Assembly: GCA_020053795.1 (NCBI GenBank)
Contig: JAGVMN010000011.1
Location: 1-46,366, forward strand
Reading direction: 5' to 3'
Source of the DNA: Bacteroidia bacterium
GTDB taxonomy: Bacteria; Bacteroidota; Bacteroidia; NS11-12g; UBA9320
Length of the DNA: 46,366 nt
Shown in pieces: positions 17,427-27,803 of the stretch; the stretch's first letter is position 1, and the number at the start of each line of letters is the position of its first letter. Below the pieces are notes generated by a model. It was given only the letters and a program-made list of their open reading frames with translations, was not told where the DNA came from and ran no database searches. Position numbers and translations under genes: made by a program.

Positions 17427-19586
17427 TCAACCCTTCTCCTCCTTCTTCCCAAACATATTTCCAATGCCCTTTTGCAATTTGTTCACCGTTTCAACGCTCT
17501 TGGTGATCAGATCGGAGTTCACGTCGCTGTATTCGTCATACTTGTTTTCGGCAGATTTCACCGAAGGGTAAATCAGTAAAACATTATTGCTCGCTAATAA
17601 TACATCCGTTTTCTTCAGGATTTGCTCCCATTTGCTCTGATGGGAAACAGACCCTTTGCGGGTAGAGATGATGACAATCAAATCTTCAGGTACAAAACTT
17701 TTCACCGCCTCATCGAAATCATCAGGACCGGCAAAGTCAACAAAATTTCCTTTCAATTTGCCCTTTCCGGCATTCAATTTTGTGATCGCGTTCTTTGTTT
17801 TTTCGTTGCAATAAAACTGAACCTTCTGACTCAACTCACCGGACAGTAGCTGAATTTTGTTCAACCAATAGTCAAAGCCAATTTCCAACTCGGCCAGTGG
17901 CGGACAAAACACTTTGATGCCCCTGCTCGTATTCAGCGGTCTTTTAAGATTGCAAAGTATGATGGCCTTATCAGTGGTGTTGATGATGGTCTCCGTTTTC
18001 TGCCCGAATATCTTGTCTAAAAAAGATTCTGTTTCAATCCAACCCATGATGATGGTGCCGGCCAACACTTCCTTTGCCGTACGAACAATGCCGTTAGAAA
18101 CATTGAAATCAATAGCTACCTGAGGACTGATGCGGGTTTCTGTGGCTGCTGCATAACGAACAAAATCATCCATCCTTCGTTTGGCAACCCTTAAATTCAT
18201 TTCCGCCTTGTCGTCATTGTTCACCACAGTTACAACATTTACGGGTGAAGGTGTTTTCTTATCGCGGATGAGAATGGTCAGATCGAGTAAGGCCTCGAGG
18301 CTGTTATAATCTGTCACGGGTATCAAAATGCTTTCTTTCTGCACAGGCAACCTCAATTCTTCCCTGTCCTTTTGATCTCCGGCCTCAACCATTTTTTTGG
18401 CTGCATTTTCTGTTGCAAAAGAGGCCACAACACAGGTAATAAGAATGAGAATAATGGTTCCGTTTAAAATGTTCTCGTCAATGATATGGGCTTTATAGCC
18501 CACCAATATTACAGCCAGTGTTGCGGCAGCATGGGCAGTACTCAATCCAAAAATAAGTTGACGCTGAGTAGTTGTATAGCGAAACAGTTTCTGTGTAACA
18601 AATGCAGCCAGCCATTTTCCAAAGAGGGCTGCAACAGAAAGAACCAAAGCAACAATGATGGCTGTCGGGCCTTTAAGCAACACGGACATATCTACCACCA
18701 TCCCGACACTGATCAGAAAAAACGGAATAAAAATCGCGTTGCCCACAAACTCCAACCGGTTCATCAAAGCCGACGAATGCGGAATACTGCGATTGAGAGC
18801 CAACCCAGCCACAAATGCCCCGATGATAGGTTCGACACCTGCAACCTCCGCCAGAAACGCCGCCAGAAAAACCAGCGAAAGAACAAACACGTAATGAGAC
18901 GTTTTATCACCGGCCAGTCGGGTGAAAAACCAACGAGCCACGCGTGGCATAACAAAAAACATGATGAAAGAAAAAATGGCTAATGACACGCCGAGCCTGA
19001 TCCAGAATTGATTGTTCAAACCCCCGGAGTCGGCCCCGATGATAACCGCCAAAATTAAAAGAACAGCGGTGTCTGTGAGAATGGTTCCTCCAACGGCAAT
19101 GGCAACGGCCTGATTTTTTGTGATGCCAAACTTGTTGACAATCGGGTAAGCAACCAATGTATGTGTCGCAAACATGCTGGCGGTCAAAAGACTTGCAGTA
19201 AAATCATATCCCAGCAAATAATGACAAGTAGGAAATCCAATGAGTAAAGGAATGGCAAAAGTGAAGAACCCAAATCCAATGCTTTTGTACCGATTCTTCC
19301 TGAATTCATTCATGTCCAGCTCGATACCCGCGATGAACATGATGTACAGCAAGCCTATGGTTGAAAAAAGGTCAACCGCAGCGTTCTTAGCCAAAAGGTT
19401 TAACCCGTGCGGACCAATGATGACCCCGGAAATAATCAGCCCTATGATGCCCGGAATCTTAAGACGCCGGAGGACAATGGGTGACAACAGAATGATGAAC
19501 AAAATTAGGGAAAAAATCAGAACAGGATTCTTGAGTGGAAGTTCCAGTTGCTGATATAGTTGCTTTATAAAGTCAATGTCTATCAA
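17427..19586 (-). CDS. CPA2-family cation/proton antiporter with long C-terminal tail
   Basis: The 719-residue product starts at a TTG (19586), as no in-frame ATG/GTG is nearby. About the first 400 residues contain a dozen or so membrane helices typical of KefB/NhaS-like exchangers (PGIIGLIISGVIIGPHGLNLL). The Thr-Asp pair at 171-172 (GGTILTDTAVLL) marks the ion-binding helix. The remaining roughly 320 residues are soluble and resemble two universal-stress-like modules (ESILIPVTDYNSLEALLDL). There is no RCK/TrkA-N glycine motif visible. It probably exchanges Na+ or K+ for H+ across the inner membrane. The gene stands alone. Confidence 0.85.
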   Translation of the reverse strand: MIDIDFIKQLYQQLELPLKNPVLIFSLILFIILLSPIVLRRLKIPGIIGLIISGVIIGPHGLNLLAKNAAVDLFSTIGLLYIMFIAGIELDMNEFRKNRYKSIGFGFFTFAIPLLIGFPTCHYLLGYDFTASLLTASMFATHTLVAYPIVNKFGITKNQAVAIAVGGTILTDTAVLLILAVIIGADSGGLNNQFWIRLGVSLAIFSFIMFFVMPRVARWFFTRLAGDKTSHYVFVLSLVFLAAFLAEVAGVEPIIGAFVAGLALNRSIPHSSALMNRLEFVGNAIFIPFFLISVGMVVDMSVLLKGPTAIIVALVLSVAALFGKWLAAFVTQKLFRYTTTQRQLIFGLSTAHAAATLAVILVGYKAHIIDENILNGTIILILITCVVASFATENAAKKMVEAGDQKDREELRLPVQKESILIPVTDYNSLEALLDLTILIRDKKTPSPVNVVTVVNNDDKAEMNLRVAKRRMDDFVRYAAATETRISPQVAIDFNVSNGIVRTAKEVLAGTIIMGWIETESFLDKIFGQKTETIINTTDKAIILCNLKRPLNTSRGIKVFCPPLAELEIGFDYWLNKIQLLSGELSQKVQFYCNEKTKNAITKLNAGKGKLKGNFVDFAGPDDFDEAVKSFVPEDLIVIISTRKGSVSHQSKWEQILKKTDVLLASNNVLLIYPSVKSAENKYDEYSDVNSDLITKSVETVNKLQKGIGNMFGKKEEKG

Positions 19587-19708
19587 TGCAGTCCTTTTCG
19601 ATTATACCCAACCGTGCAAATTACGCTTATAAATCTTTGCTTTGCTAATAGATACCGCCCGGAATTCAGCTATGGCGAAAATCTTTAGGATTGCTTTTCC
19701 TGAATGGC

Positions 19709-20584
19709 TTATTTCCGCTTCACGAGATAATAATTCCAACCAAACAAAAGCAACAAGGCAACGGCTTCGCAGTAAAGAAGAATTGGTTTCCACCTTGGAT
19801 AGACCGGCTTCATAGTCGGAACGCAACCTTTGATCAACTCAAAATTGTCAGCATACTCCTCCTGCCATGCCAGTGACATTTGCTGCTTGTAAAGTTTCAG
19901 TCCTTCTTCATACACATTAGCAGGGTCAATGGGCTCTCCGTAAACGAAACCTCCGGCATTACGAGGTTGCAGATTCAGGGTTAGCAATCGTTTCATGCTG
20001 TCCATTTCCTCTAAATCGCGTTGAATTTTCACTTTCATATCAGCTACTTCGGCTCTCCTCAACCGCTCTATTTTGCGGTAGTGTTCGTTCCCTCTGATAT
20101 AGTTCATCACCCTATCCTGAAGCGTGTCAAACATCCTGACATCTGAACTCATTAATACTATTTCGGCAATGTCTATGGTGTCGGCAGATTTATTTCCGAC
20201 TCGAATGGGTTGCAGAGCAATTTGATGCACTTTGTAAGTTTGCTCTTTCGATATTTTGAGTTCACGGGCCAGGGCATCAAAATCCAGGTCAGTAATAATT
20301 CGCTCCAGATCGTAAAAAAGATTGACGTAAAAAAGATCAGCCTTGTTGTGTGGCCTGATGATAAAGGATGCCATGTAAATCTTGGGTTGTGTACTTTTGA
20401 TAACAAAGGCAACACCAGCCGCAAAAAGTACCCCGGCAACAAGCAGTTTCGGACTATTAAGCAATAATCGAACGGGATACAGCAGTTTATAACATCCCCT
20501 GGCAGCCAGATGGTATAGCTTTTTGACCAGCAGTTCTACGTCAAATTCGTCATCTGCTAATTTTTCATCATTTCGGAGTGCCAT
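19709..20584 (-). CDS. Wzz-like chain-length determinant protein
   Basis: The 291-residue product has one membrane helix near residues 45-66 (LLVAGVLFAAGVAFVIKST) and another near the C-terminus (ILLYCEAVALLLLFGWNYYLV). Between them is a periplasmic domain with a long charged helix (about 175-215). This two-helix layout matches polysaccharide co-polymerases. No Walker motifs or tyrosine-kinase tail follow. It is transcribed away from the flippase gene, with 88 bp between their starts, so the two probably share a divergent promoter region. It is inferred to control the chain length of the polymer made by the adjacent cluster. Confidence 0.7.
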   Translation of the reverse strand: MALRNDEKLADDEFDVELLVKKLYHLAARGCYKLLYPVRLLLNSPKLLVAGVLFAAGVAFVIKSTQPKIYMASFIIRPHNKADLFYVNLFYDLERIITDLDFDALARELKISKEQTYKVHQIALQPIRVGNKSADTIDIAEIVLMSSDVRMFDTLQDRVMNYIRGNEHYRKIERLRRAEVADMKVKIQRDLEEMDSMKRLLTLNLQPRNAGGFVYGEPIDPANVYEEGLKLYKQQMSLAWQEEYADNFELIKGCVPTMKPVYPRWKPILLYCEAVALLLLFGWNYYLVKRK

Positions 20585-20672
20585 AGAATTTTTTGGTCAC
20601 GAATGTATTTAAAAATTCAAGTTTAAGGGAATCTTCTTAAAATTTTAAGCTGAAATTATTTTCTCTGATAAT

Positions 20673-22244
20673 ATGCGAACTAAATTGCCCCACGTTTATC
20701 AAAACAATATCCTGATTTTGCTCAAGACAAAAAACAACAAAGCCAATTTGAGGGGTTCGATTGTGAAAATCAAAGAATTAATTCAGTTGCCACAGGCCCG
20801 GCAACTTTTTAAAAATACTTCATGGAGTTTGATAGACGCCACGATTTATCCCCTGCTGATGATAGTGGCTACCCCCATTTTCATACACCATTTAGGACCT
20901 GAATACTATGGTGTCTGGATGTTGGTGAACGTGCTTATACAGGGAATGCAGCTTTTCAATTTTGGTTTAGGTGATACTACCATCCGAAAAGTTTCCATGT
21001 TTCAGGCCCGAAGCGATTACGAGAATTGCAACAAAGCCATCAACTCAAATATTTCGCTCGGAGTAGTTTTGTTATTTGTTTGCTTTATACTTGGCCTTGT
21101 CGTTTCATTGACCCCGATACTCCGCCTTTTTCATGTCAGTGCATCTGAAAACAATATTGGAGTACAACTCATTATCCTCGGATCGGCCACCGCAGGAATG
21201 AAATTCATTGAGCTCGTTTTTTTGGGAGCGTTGAAGGGTTTAGAGAGATTTGATCTGGCGGCCAAGCTCTCTTTGTTATCAAGAGGATCGGTAGTATTGA
21301 TTGCCGTGTTGTTGGTCATATACAACTACGGGCTCAGAGAAATTTTCATGGCCACCGTGCTGATAAATTTCATTAACCTATTGGTCCAGTGGTTGGTTTT
21401 ATCTATTTTTCACAAAGGTTTTTGGGTTCATTGGGTGAACCCTTTCAGGTTAATAAAAACAACTGAACACAGGTATAATCTTTGGTACTGGTTACAATCA
21501 GTGGTAGGCATGTGTGGTTTTTTATTCGATAAACTACTGTTGTCTTATCTCACCGATTTAAAAACTCTGGCGTACTACTCGGTTGCGGCAATGATTGGAA
21601 CCCAAATACATAATGTTTTAACATCGTTTGGCATCATTGTCTTCCCAAAGGTTAGTGCCCGTTTGGAGCGAAAACAGGATTTCATGCCGATTTATAAATG
21701 GTCGAGATTTGCCATCGCAGCCTTAGGCTGGGGTGCTGTTTTATTTCTCTTTCTAACTTCTGACTGGCTGATGGCATGGTGGCTCGGAACTGAAACTTAT
21801 TTGTTTTCAAAACCATATATCATGTTATTTCTGGCTTATGAGTCGGTACTGATAATTGCTATAGTTCCCTATCAAATAATCAACGGAAGCGAGCAACTGC
21901 GGTACAACACCTGGTTCGAAATCATGCACCGATCCATACAGGCATTTTTAATAATAACTCTGGGAAAAATGTTCGGTGGTCAGGGAATCATCTGGGGGCT
22001 TATCGGGGGATCTTCCATTGCCCTGCCATATCAATACTTTATTCTGCATAAAAAGGTACTGAAAACCATATCTTATAAATGGCCCACTATGTTCCTTGCT
22101 CCTGCGTTTCTTGTGCTGTTTGTTTTGTCCAAAGAACCGGTTTATCATCTGTTTGGTATTGTTGGTTTCTTGTTAACGTTTCTTTGGTATTACGCCAAAC
22201 CTGTAGTAAAACTTTTAAAAATCCGTTTGAAGCAGAATGGCTGA
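20673..22244 (+). CDS. Polysaccharide flippase (Wzx/MATE-like)
   Basis: The 523-residue product starts at the ATG at 20673. A GTG at 20763 (KIKELIQLPQARQLFKN) is also plausible and would remove a poorly structured leader. The body has about 14 hydrophobic helices, with motifs of the polysaccharide transport family (FKNTSWSLIDATIYPLL, LGPEYYGVWML, ALKGLERFDLAAKL). It should move lipid-linked repeat units across the inner membrane. Its end overlaps the following polymerase gene by 8 bp. Confidence 0.85.
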   Translation: MRTKLPHVYQNNILILLKTKNNKANLRGSIVKIKELIQLPQARQLFKNTSWSLIDATIYPLLMIVATPIFIHHLGPEYYGVWMLVNVLIQGMQLFNFGLGDTTIRKVSMFQARSDYENCNKAINSNISLGVVLLFVCFILGLVVSLTPILRLFHVSASENNIGVQLIILGSATAGMKFIELVFLGALKGLERFDLAAKLSLLSRGSVVLIAVLLVIYNYGLREIFMATVLINFINLLVQWLVLSIFHKGFWVHWVNPFRLIKTTEHRYNLWYWLQSVVGMCGFLFDKLLLSYLTDLKTLAYYSVAAMIGTQIHNVLTSFGIIVFPKVSARLERKQDFMPIYKWSRFAIAALGWGAVLFLFLTSDWLMAWWLGTETYLFSKPYIMLFLAYESVLIIAIVPYQIINGSEQLRYNTWFEIMHRSIQAFLIITLGKMFGGQGIIWGLIGGSSIALPYQYFILHKKVLKTISYKWPTMFLAPAFLVLFVLSKEPVYHLFGIVGFLLTFLWYYAKPVVKLLKIRLKQNG

Positions 22245-23451
22245 GAAATTTGGTTTCAAAATAAGCCGATACAGCATGATTACCCATCTGTATTTCTTTT
22301 TCAACAGCCTGTTTCTGCCTTTGGGTTTGCTTTATACACATCTGTTGACTCCCTGGTTTTATTATAAACTTTGGCAGAAAACAAAAATGCCGGTTATGCC
22401 TCGTTTCCTGATCGCACTTTTTTTGTTTGACCTAGTACATTTATACAATGGAGTAGAGCTAAAATCTTTTGTTGTTTCCAACCTGCTTTTCATTAGTTCT
22501 TATATCTTTGTTCTGGCTTGCTCTGATTTTATCCGCAGTCATCACAATTTAGAATTAAGGTTCAAAGAGTTGTTGATCTCTAACTTTATTTTTACGCTGA
22601 TCGCACTTGTGGTTTTGTTAACCCCATGGAGGGAATCTCTATGGTATGTGCAGAAAATAACAAACAACACCCCCAAAATTCCTCGTCTGGCTTTACTTAC
22701 TTATGAAGCGTCTTACTATTCAACGCTTCTTATTCCAATTGTTTTTTATTATTTGACCAAGTTGTTTATGGCTCAAAACAAAATGCCCTCCATTTCTATT
22801 CTAATAATGGCTGTCTTTCCGCTGCTCATTTCATTGTCTTTTGGCGTTATTGGTGCCTCTTTGGTTGCAATTGCTGCCATCTTTATACTTCATTGGGGAA
22901 AAATATTTTATAAGAAATATGTCTTTCACTCTATAATTTTTCTTCTCGGCTTTGCATTCATTACAGTCTTTCTTCTTTATGTTTTTCACCCAGAAAATCT
23001 CATTTTTCTAAGAATTAGAAATATACTTGATGGCATAGACACTTCGGCCAAAGGACGGACTTCTGATTCTTATACACTGGCATACAAGGTGGCTTCCGAA
23101 AGAAGTATTTGGTTTGGAACCGGCCTTGGTCAGATTAAAACCCTGGCTCCGGCCATTGTCGCAAAACACCTCAATTACTGGGGTGTTTTGGAAACTGTCA
23201 GAATACCAAATACCATAGCCGAAACCTTTGCTACATTCGGAATTTTAGGGCTGATTATAAGATTTACTGCCATTTTCTATTTCTTCATTAAGACAAAAGT
23301 GCTGAGTAATTATTACCAAACTGTCTTATTCGTCTTCGTTTTTATCTATCAATTTACTGGCAGTTTTCTTGTTAATGTGACGGAATTCGTAATATGGATT
23401 TTAGCCTTTAGCCCTGTTTTTCCTCATTTTAATGTCAAAGCCGGGCAATAA
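22237..23451 (+). CDS. O-antigen polymerase/ligase-like membrane protein
   Basis: The 404-residue product has about 10-12 hydrophobic helices and a loop with GLGQIKTL and charged residues, as in Wzy-type polymerases. The ATG overlaps the flippase stop by 8 bp, so translation is coupled. Sequence conservation in this family is low, so the call rests on topology, the position next to Wzx and Wzz, and the short motif WFGTGLGQ. It probably polymerises exported repeat units in the periplasm. A second protein of this general type is at 25700. Confidence 0.65.
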   Translation: MAEKFGFKISRYSMITHLYFFFNSLFLPLGLLYTHLLTPWFYYKLWQKTKMPVMPRFLIALFLFDLVHLYNGVELKSFVVSNLLFISSYIFVLACSDFIRSHHNLELRFKELLISNFIFTLIALVVLLTPWRESLWYVQKITNNTPKIPRLALLTYEASYYSTLLIPIVFYYLTKLFMAQNKMPSISILIMAVFPLLISLSFGVIGASLVAIAAIFILHWGKIFYKKYVFHSIIFLLGFAFITVFLLYVFHPENLIFLRIRNILDGIDTSAKGRTSDSYTLAYKVASERSIWFGTGLGQIKTLAPAIVAKHLNYWGVLETVRIPNTIAETFATFGILGLIIRFTAIFYFFIKTKVLSNYYQTVLFVFVFIYQFTGSFLVNVTEFVIWILAFSPVFPHFNVKAGQ

Positions 23452-23544
23452 TAAACTGACGAATTTCAGCAACATGGACCAATTTTTTGCAATTCGAATT
23501 TCAGAGGACCAATTGTCCTTAATTTTGTTTTTGAGATTTAATTT

Positions 23545-24618
23545 ATGAAAGTACTTTTCATTTCACGTTCCACTTTGTTTTCGGTTCGCGGGGGCGATAC
23601 CATACAGATGGAAATGACTGCTTCCGAATTGAAAAAACTTGGTGTACAGGTGGACTTTATAGCAGACAGGACACAGATAGATTATGAGCAATATGATCTA
23701 ATCCATTTTTTCAATATCATTCGTCCGGCTGCGTTGCTTCCGCATATAAAAAGATGCAAACGCCCGATAGTGATTTCTCCAATCTTTGTTGACTATTCAG
23801 AGTACGAGAAACAGGCAACCACCGGTTTACGAAAAATGCTTGCAAATACGATTTCGAAAAACGCTTTGGAATATATAAAGACCCTTGCCAGATGGGCTGT
23901 AAATGGTGAACGGGGTATTGGTTGGAAATACTTTTTTTTGGGCCAGCGTTGTTCCATTATCAAAATTCTGAAAAGTGCCAGTGCCATCTTACCGAATTCC
24001 CAAAGCGAATTGAACCGTCTGACTTCGGCTTTTGACATCAAAAAGCCATATTTTATCATCAATCATGGCATTGATACAAGCATATTTTCGACACCAAATT
24101 TGAGCAGACAGAGGTCTGGTGTTCTTTGTGTCGGGAGAATCGAAGGGTTGAAGAATCAGTTAAATCTTATCAGAGCCATGAACGGATTGAAAATACCATT
24201 GACCCTGATCGGTAAGCCCTCTCCAAACCACTTGAAATATTATCTCCGCTGTAAAATGGAGGCTGGTGACAATGTTAGGTTCATTGATTTTATGAGTCAG
24301 GCAGAATTGAAAGGATATTATGCCCAAGCCAAGGTTCATGTCTTGCCCAGTTGGTTTGAAACATGCGGTTTGTCTTCCTTAGAAGCCGTTGCCATGGGTT
24401 GCCATATCGTTATCACCGACAAAGGTGACACCAGAGAAATATTCGGCAATGGTGCAGAATATTGTAATCCGGAAAGTGTCGAATCTATCCGAACGGCAAT
24501 TCTAAAAGCATACGAATCTACCTTGGACAATAAATTAGGCAACAAGATTTTGAGTGCATTTACCTGGGAATTAGCCGCCAGAAAAACATTGGCAACATAT
24601 AGAGAATTAATAAAATGA
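23545..24618 (+). CDS. Glycosyltransferase, GT4 family
   Basis: The 357-residue product has the GT-B fold of GT4 enzymes. The N-terminal half binds acceptor (RGGDTIQMEMTASELKKLG). The C-terminal half shows the nucleotide-sugar site (VGRIEGLKNQLNLIRAM), the catalytic loop ETCGLSSLEAVAMGCHIV and a conserved Glu pair. It should add a sugar to the lipid-linked repeat unit in the cytoplasm. It follows a 93-bp spacer after the polymerase gene and overlaps the next gene by 4 bp (ATGA). Confidence 0.85.
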   Translation: MKVLFISRSTLFSVRGGDTIQMEMTASELKKLGVQVDFIADRTQIDYEQYDLIHFFNIIRPAALLPHIKRCKRPIVISPIFVDYSEYEKQATTGLRKMLANTISKNALEYIKTLARWAVNGERGIGWKYFFLGQRCSIIKILKSASAILPNSQSELNRLTSAFDIKKPYFIINHGIDTSIFSTPNLSRQRSGVLCVGRIEGLKNQLNLIRAMNGLKIPLTLIGKPSPNHLKYYLRCKMEAGDNVRFIDFMSQAELKGYYAQAKVHVLPSWFETCGLSSLEAVAMGCHIVITDKGDTREIFGNGAEYCNPESVESIRTAILKAYESTLDNKLGNKILSAFTWELAARKTLATYRELIK

Positions 24619-25703
24619 AAATAGGCATACTCGGCACCCGTGGAATTCCTAACCGATATGGCGGTTTTGAGCAATTGGCAGAATATTTAGCCATTGCCCT
24701 AACCCAACGCGGACATCAGGTTTGGGTATATCAATCGTCTTTGCACCCATATCGGAAAAAGGAATACAACAAGGTGAACATTATACATCGTTACGACCCC
24801 GAAAACAGGTTGGGAACCTTTGGCCAATTTATTTATGACTTCAACAGTATTCTTGATTCCAGAAAAAGAGAGTTCGATGTGATCTTGCAATTGGGCTACA
24901 CGAGTAGTTCTGTTTGGTCATTTCTGTTTCCCAAAAAAGCCAGAATCATCACAAACATGGATGGACTTGAATGGAAAAGAAGCAAATATTCGGAACCCGT
25001 GAAACGTTTCTTGAAACACGCCGAGTCAATCGCTGTAAAAAAGAGCGATGTTTTAATTGCTGATTCTATGGGAATTCAAACTTACCTCTGGGATAAATAT
25101 AAAGCACCATCAACATTTATTGCCTATGGGGCAGTTCCTTTTGAAAAAGGGAATGAGAAAATTCTTTCTTCTCTAAACCTGAAAAAACAAAAGTACTTTC
25201 TGGCTATTTCCCGAATGGAACCTGAGAACAACCTGGAAACCATTATTAATGGCTATCTGATTAGCAAGCATGCGTGCCCGTTAATAATCATTGGGAGTAC
25301 CAATAATCATTACGGCAGAATGTTGAAAGCAAAGTATGGTTCTGCAAATATTCGCTTTACCGGTGCCCTTTATGACCAGGAATTATTGAACAACCTTCGC
25401 TTCTATTGTAAACTATATTTCCACGGGCATTCCGTAGGAGGAACCAATCCGTCACTGCTTGAAGCAATGGCTTCTCAGGCTTTTATTTGTGCCCATAGAA
25501 ACCCTTTCAATGCCTCCGTTTTGGAGAATGAAGCGTTTTACTTCTCCAATCGGGATGAAATTGCCTTTGAAATTCAACGCTCAGTTTTAGATTCGACCAG
25601 AAATGAATTTATTGCCCGAAACCTTAGTAAAATCAAGAATCAATATTCATGGAAGAAAATCGCCAATGAATATGAAGAATTAATGAAATCCTCTCTGAAA
25701 TGA
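24615..25703 (+). CDS. Glycosyltransferase, GT4 family (DUF1972 N-terminus)
   Basis: The 362-residue product starts MKIGILGTRGIPNRYGGFE, the hallmark of the DUF1972-type rhamnosyl/hexosyltransferase N-terminal domain. The C-terminal half has a GT4 donor site (LAISRMEPENNLETII), HGHSVGGTNPSLLEAMAS and a trailing Glu/Arg helix. Overlaps of 4 bp at both ends tie it into a translationally coupled run. The donor sugar cannot be read from sequence. Confidence 0.85.
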   Translation: MKIGILGTRGIPNRYGGFEQLAEYLAIALTQRGHQVWVYQSSLHPYRKKEYNKVNIIHRYDPENRLGTFGQFIYDFNSILDSRKREFDVILQLGYTSSSVWSFLFPKKARIITNMDGLEWKRSKYSEPVKRFLKHAESIAVKKSDVLIADSMGIQTYLWDKYKAPSTFIAYGAVPFEKGNEKILSSLNLKKQKYFLAISRMEPENNLETIINGYLISKHACPLIIIGSTNNHYGRMLKAKYGSANIRFTGALYDQELLNNLRFYCKLYFHGHSVGGTNPSLLEAMASQAFICAHRNPFNASVLENEAFYFSNRDEIAFEIQRSVLDSTRNEFIARNLSKIKNQYSWKKIANEYEELMKSSLK

Positions 25704-26962
25704 ATAATTACAAAGATCAACTTCACAACAGAATTCATTTTATTCTTTTAGCTTTAATTGCCTTTACTATGACTTTTTCGGTGAAAGTTACGAGCTTACT
25801 CATTGGACTTTGTCTGCTTCATTGGTTTATAGAGGGAGGTCTTTTGAACAAAGTTAGAAGAACCCTCAGAGATCGCATTTCATTACTTTTTATCCTTTTG
25901 TTCGTCATGCACCTTCTCAGCATCCTGGTCAGTGAAAACAGAACCGAGGCTTTTGCTATTGTAGAAAGAAAACTTTCTTTATTAATTTTTCCCTTTATGC
26001 TCTGCAAGACAATTTCTGCGAAACAAATCAGGAAAATTGCTCTGGTTTTTTCTGCAGCAGTAACCACCGGCCTTCTTATTTGTTACTTAAACGCTTTTAT
26101 CCAATATTTTCAAACTCCGGACACCGGTGTATTCTATTATCATCAATTTTCATCCGCTATCGGCATCCATGCAGTTTATCTCGAAGCCTATGCAGTTTTC
26201 AGCATCCATTTACTTTGGTGTTTTCTGGTAATAGAACTTCCACAGTTTCGCAGAATAGCAATTATCATAATCATTTTTCTTGTTGTCTCTTGTTTTCTTC
26301 TTAGCTCCAAGATGATGATGTTCGTATTGCTTGCGGGAGCTATGACCACACTATTTCAGACCGAATTGATTTCTTTAAAGAAAAAAACTATCATTGGTTT
26401 AAGCATACTCATAGTTTTTTCCTCAGGGATTTTACTTCTGCCGAATCTTAAACACCGGTTTGACCTCGAGCTGGCAACACAATGGCAAACAGTCGGGCTT
26501 AATGAACTCCCGCATGACGCCCAACTGACGGGTACTTCATTTAGGTTAATAGTCTGGAAACTCTCAATAGACATCCTCCACAAACAAAACGCCTGGCTAT
26601 CTGGTGTTGGAATTGGTGATTTTCAAAATTTATTGAACAGGCGTTACTCCGAAGCCGGTATGTATATGGGATATCCTGCATCGAAAGACCATGGATACAA
26701 AAACTACAATCCGCATAATCAGTATATTGAATTGCTGCTTTCAATAGGAGTGATCGGACTCTTACTTTTCATTCTATTGATTTATAACTTATTCGGAAGG
26801 GCCATTAGAAACAAAAATCTTCTGTTGATTCAACTTTCCCTGATCCTTATGTTATTTTCCCTGACCGAATCAGTACTTTCAACTAATAAAGGAATCATTT
26901 TCTTCCTATTCTTCATTTGTTTGTTGAATCAAGATGCATTTATTCGAAAATTATCACCTTAA
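25700..26962 (+). CDS. O-antigen ligase/polymerase-like membrane protein
   Basis: The 420-residue product has about 11-12 hydrophobic helices and the Wzy_C-type periplasmic loop. The motif PHNQYIELLLSIGVIG near residue 340 is typical of O-antigen ligase (WaaL) and related proteins. The start ATG overlaps the preceding stop by 4 bp. With 22237-23451 it gives the cluster two such enzymes: one may polymerise and the other ligate the chain, but which does which is not evident. Confidence 0.8.
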   Translation: MNNYKDQLHNRIHFILLALIAFTMTFSVKVTSLLIGLCLLHWFIEGGLLNKVRRTLRDRISLLFILLFVMHLLSILVSENRTEAFAIVERKLSLLIFPFMLCKTISAKQIRKIALVFSAAVTTGLLICYLNAFIQYFQTPDTGVFYYHQFSSAIGIHAVYLEAYAVFSIHLLWCFLVIELPQFRRIAIIIIIFLVVSCFLLSSKMMMFVLLAGAMTTLFQTELISLKKKTIIGLSILIVFSSGILLLPNLKHRFDLELATQWQTVGLNELPHDAQLTGTSFRLIVWKLSIDILHKQNAWLSGVGIGDFQNLLNRRYSEAGMYMGYPASKDHGYKNYNPHNQYIELLLSIGVIGLLLFILLIYNLFGRAIRNKNLLLIQLSLILMLFSLTESVLSTNKGIIFFLFFICLLNQDAFIRKLSP

Positions 26963-27036
26963 ATCGCTATCCGATCCATCCTTTTTTTTTATTAAGACAA
27001 CTTTGTTTATGTTTGATTTTTATTTGCTGCGGCTAA

Positions 27037-27780
27037 ATGACGAATCATGTTTCTTCTATCCTTACGACCTTTCAAAGCACCCCCGCTTTAACCGCAGAAA
27101 TTGACAAGAAATTGTTGGACAAGGACCCTGAAGGCCAATTCAGGGATTTGGCAAGGCACCTATGGAACAATCCTTTAGATAAACTATTTAACAAGGCTTT
27201 GAAGCGGGGTTTCGATATTTCTTTCTCGGTTATAGTTATTATTTGTATCGTTTCCTGGTTGTTGCCCCTTCTTGCACTAATGATTAAGCTGAGTTCGAGA
27301 GGTCCGATTTTTTTCAAACAACTCAGAACAGGAATGAACAACAAGAATTTCATTTGCTGGAAGTTGCGTTCGATGTATATCAACGATGAGGCTGATAATC
27401 TGCAAGCTTCATTGAACGATACCAGAGTGACATTGGTCGGAAAGTTTCTCCGAAAGTTCAGTCTGGACGAGTTGCCTCAATTCTATAGTGTTTTAATTGG
27501 AAACATGTCCGTTGTAGGTCCGCGTCCACACATGCTCAATCACACTGAACTTTATTCAAAACTGATTGACAACTATATGGCCAGGCATTTCATCAGGCCC
27601 GGAATAACCGGATTGTCACAAGTGGAAGGTTACAGAGGTTTGATTCACAATCATCAGGTATTAAAAAACAGGATCAAGTTTGATCTTATTTATTTAAAAA
27701 GATGGAGTTTCCTGCTTGACATGAAAATAATATTAAAAACAGTTAAACTTGTTTTGTTAGGTGATAGCAACGCTTTTTAA
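27037..27780 (+). CDS. Priming sugar transferase (WcaJ/ExoY type)
   Basis: The 247-residue product has a single membrane helix (about residues 65-90) after a soluble N-terminal region. The bacterial sugar transferase core follows (ICWKLRSM, KFSLDELPQFYSVLIGNMS, VVGPRPHM, RPGITGLSQ). It transfers the first sugar phosphate to undecaprenyl phosphate on the inner membrane and starts the repeat unit. It lacks the long N-terminal multi-helix region of WcaJ and is nearer ExoY in layout. It follows a 74-bp spacer. Confidence 0.9.
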   Translation: MTNHVSSILTTFQSTPALTAEIDKKLLDKDPEGQFRDLARHLWNNPLDKLFNKALKRGFDISFSVIVIICIVSWLLPLLALMIKLSSRGPIFFKQLRTGMNNKNFICWKLRSMYINDEADNLQASLNDTRVTLVGKFLRKFSLDELPQFYSVLIGNMSVVGPRPHMLNHTELYSKLIDNYMARHFIRPGITGLSQVEGYRGLIHNHQVLKNRIKFDLIYLKRWSFLLDMKIILKTVKLVLLGDSNAF

Positions 27781-27803
27781 ACTTTCCCTTCTTCATCCTG
27801 AAG

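Noticed and set aside
18486-18983. Plus-strand 165-codon frame opposite the antiporter
   Set aside because: Its composition (Cys, Gln, His, Asn-rich) is typical of an antisense shadow of membrane helices.
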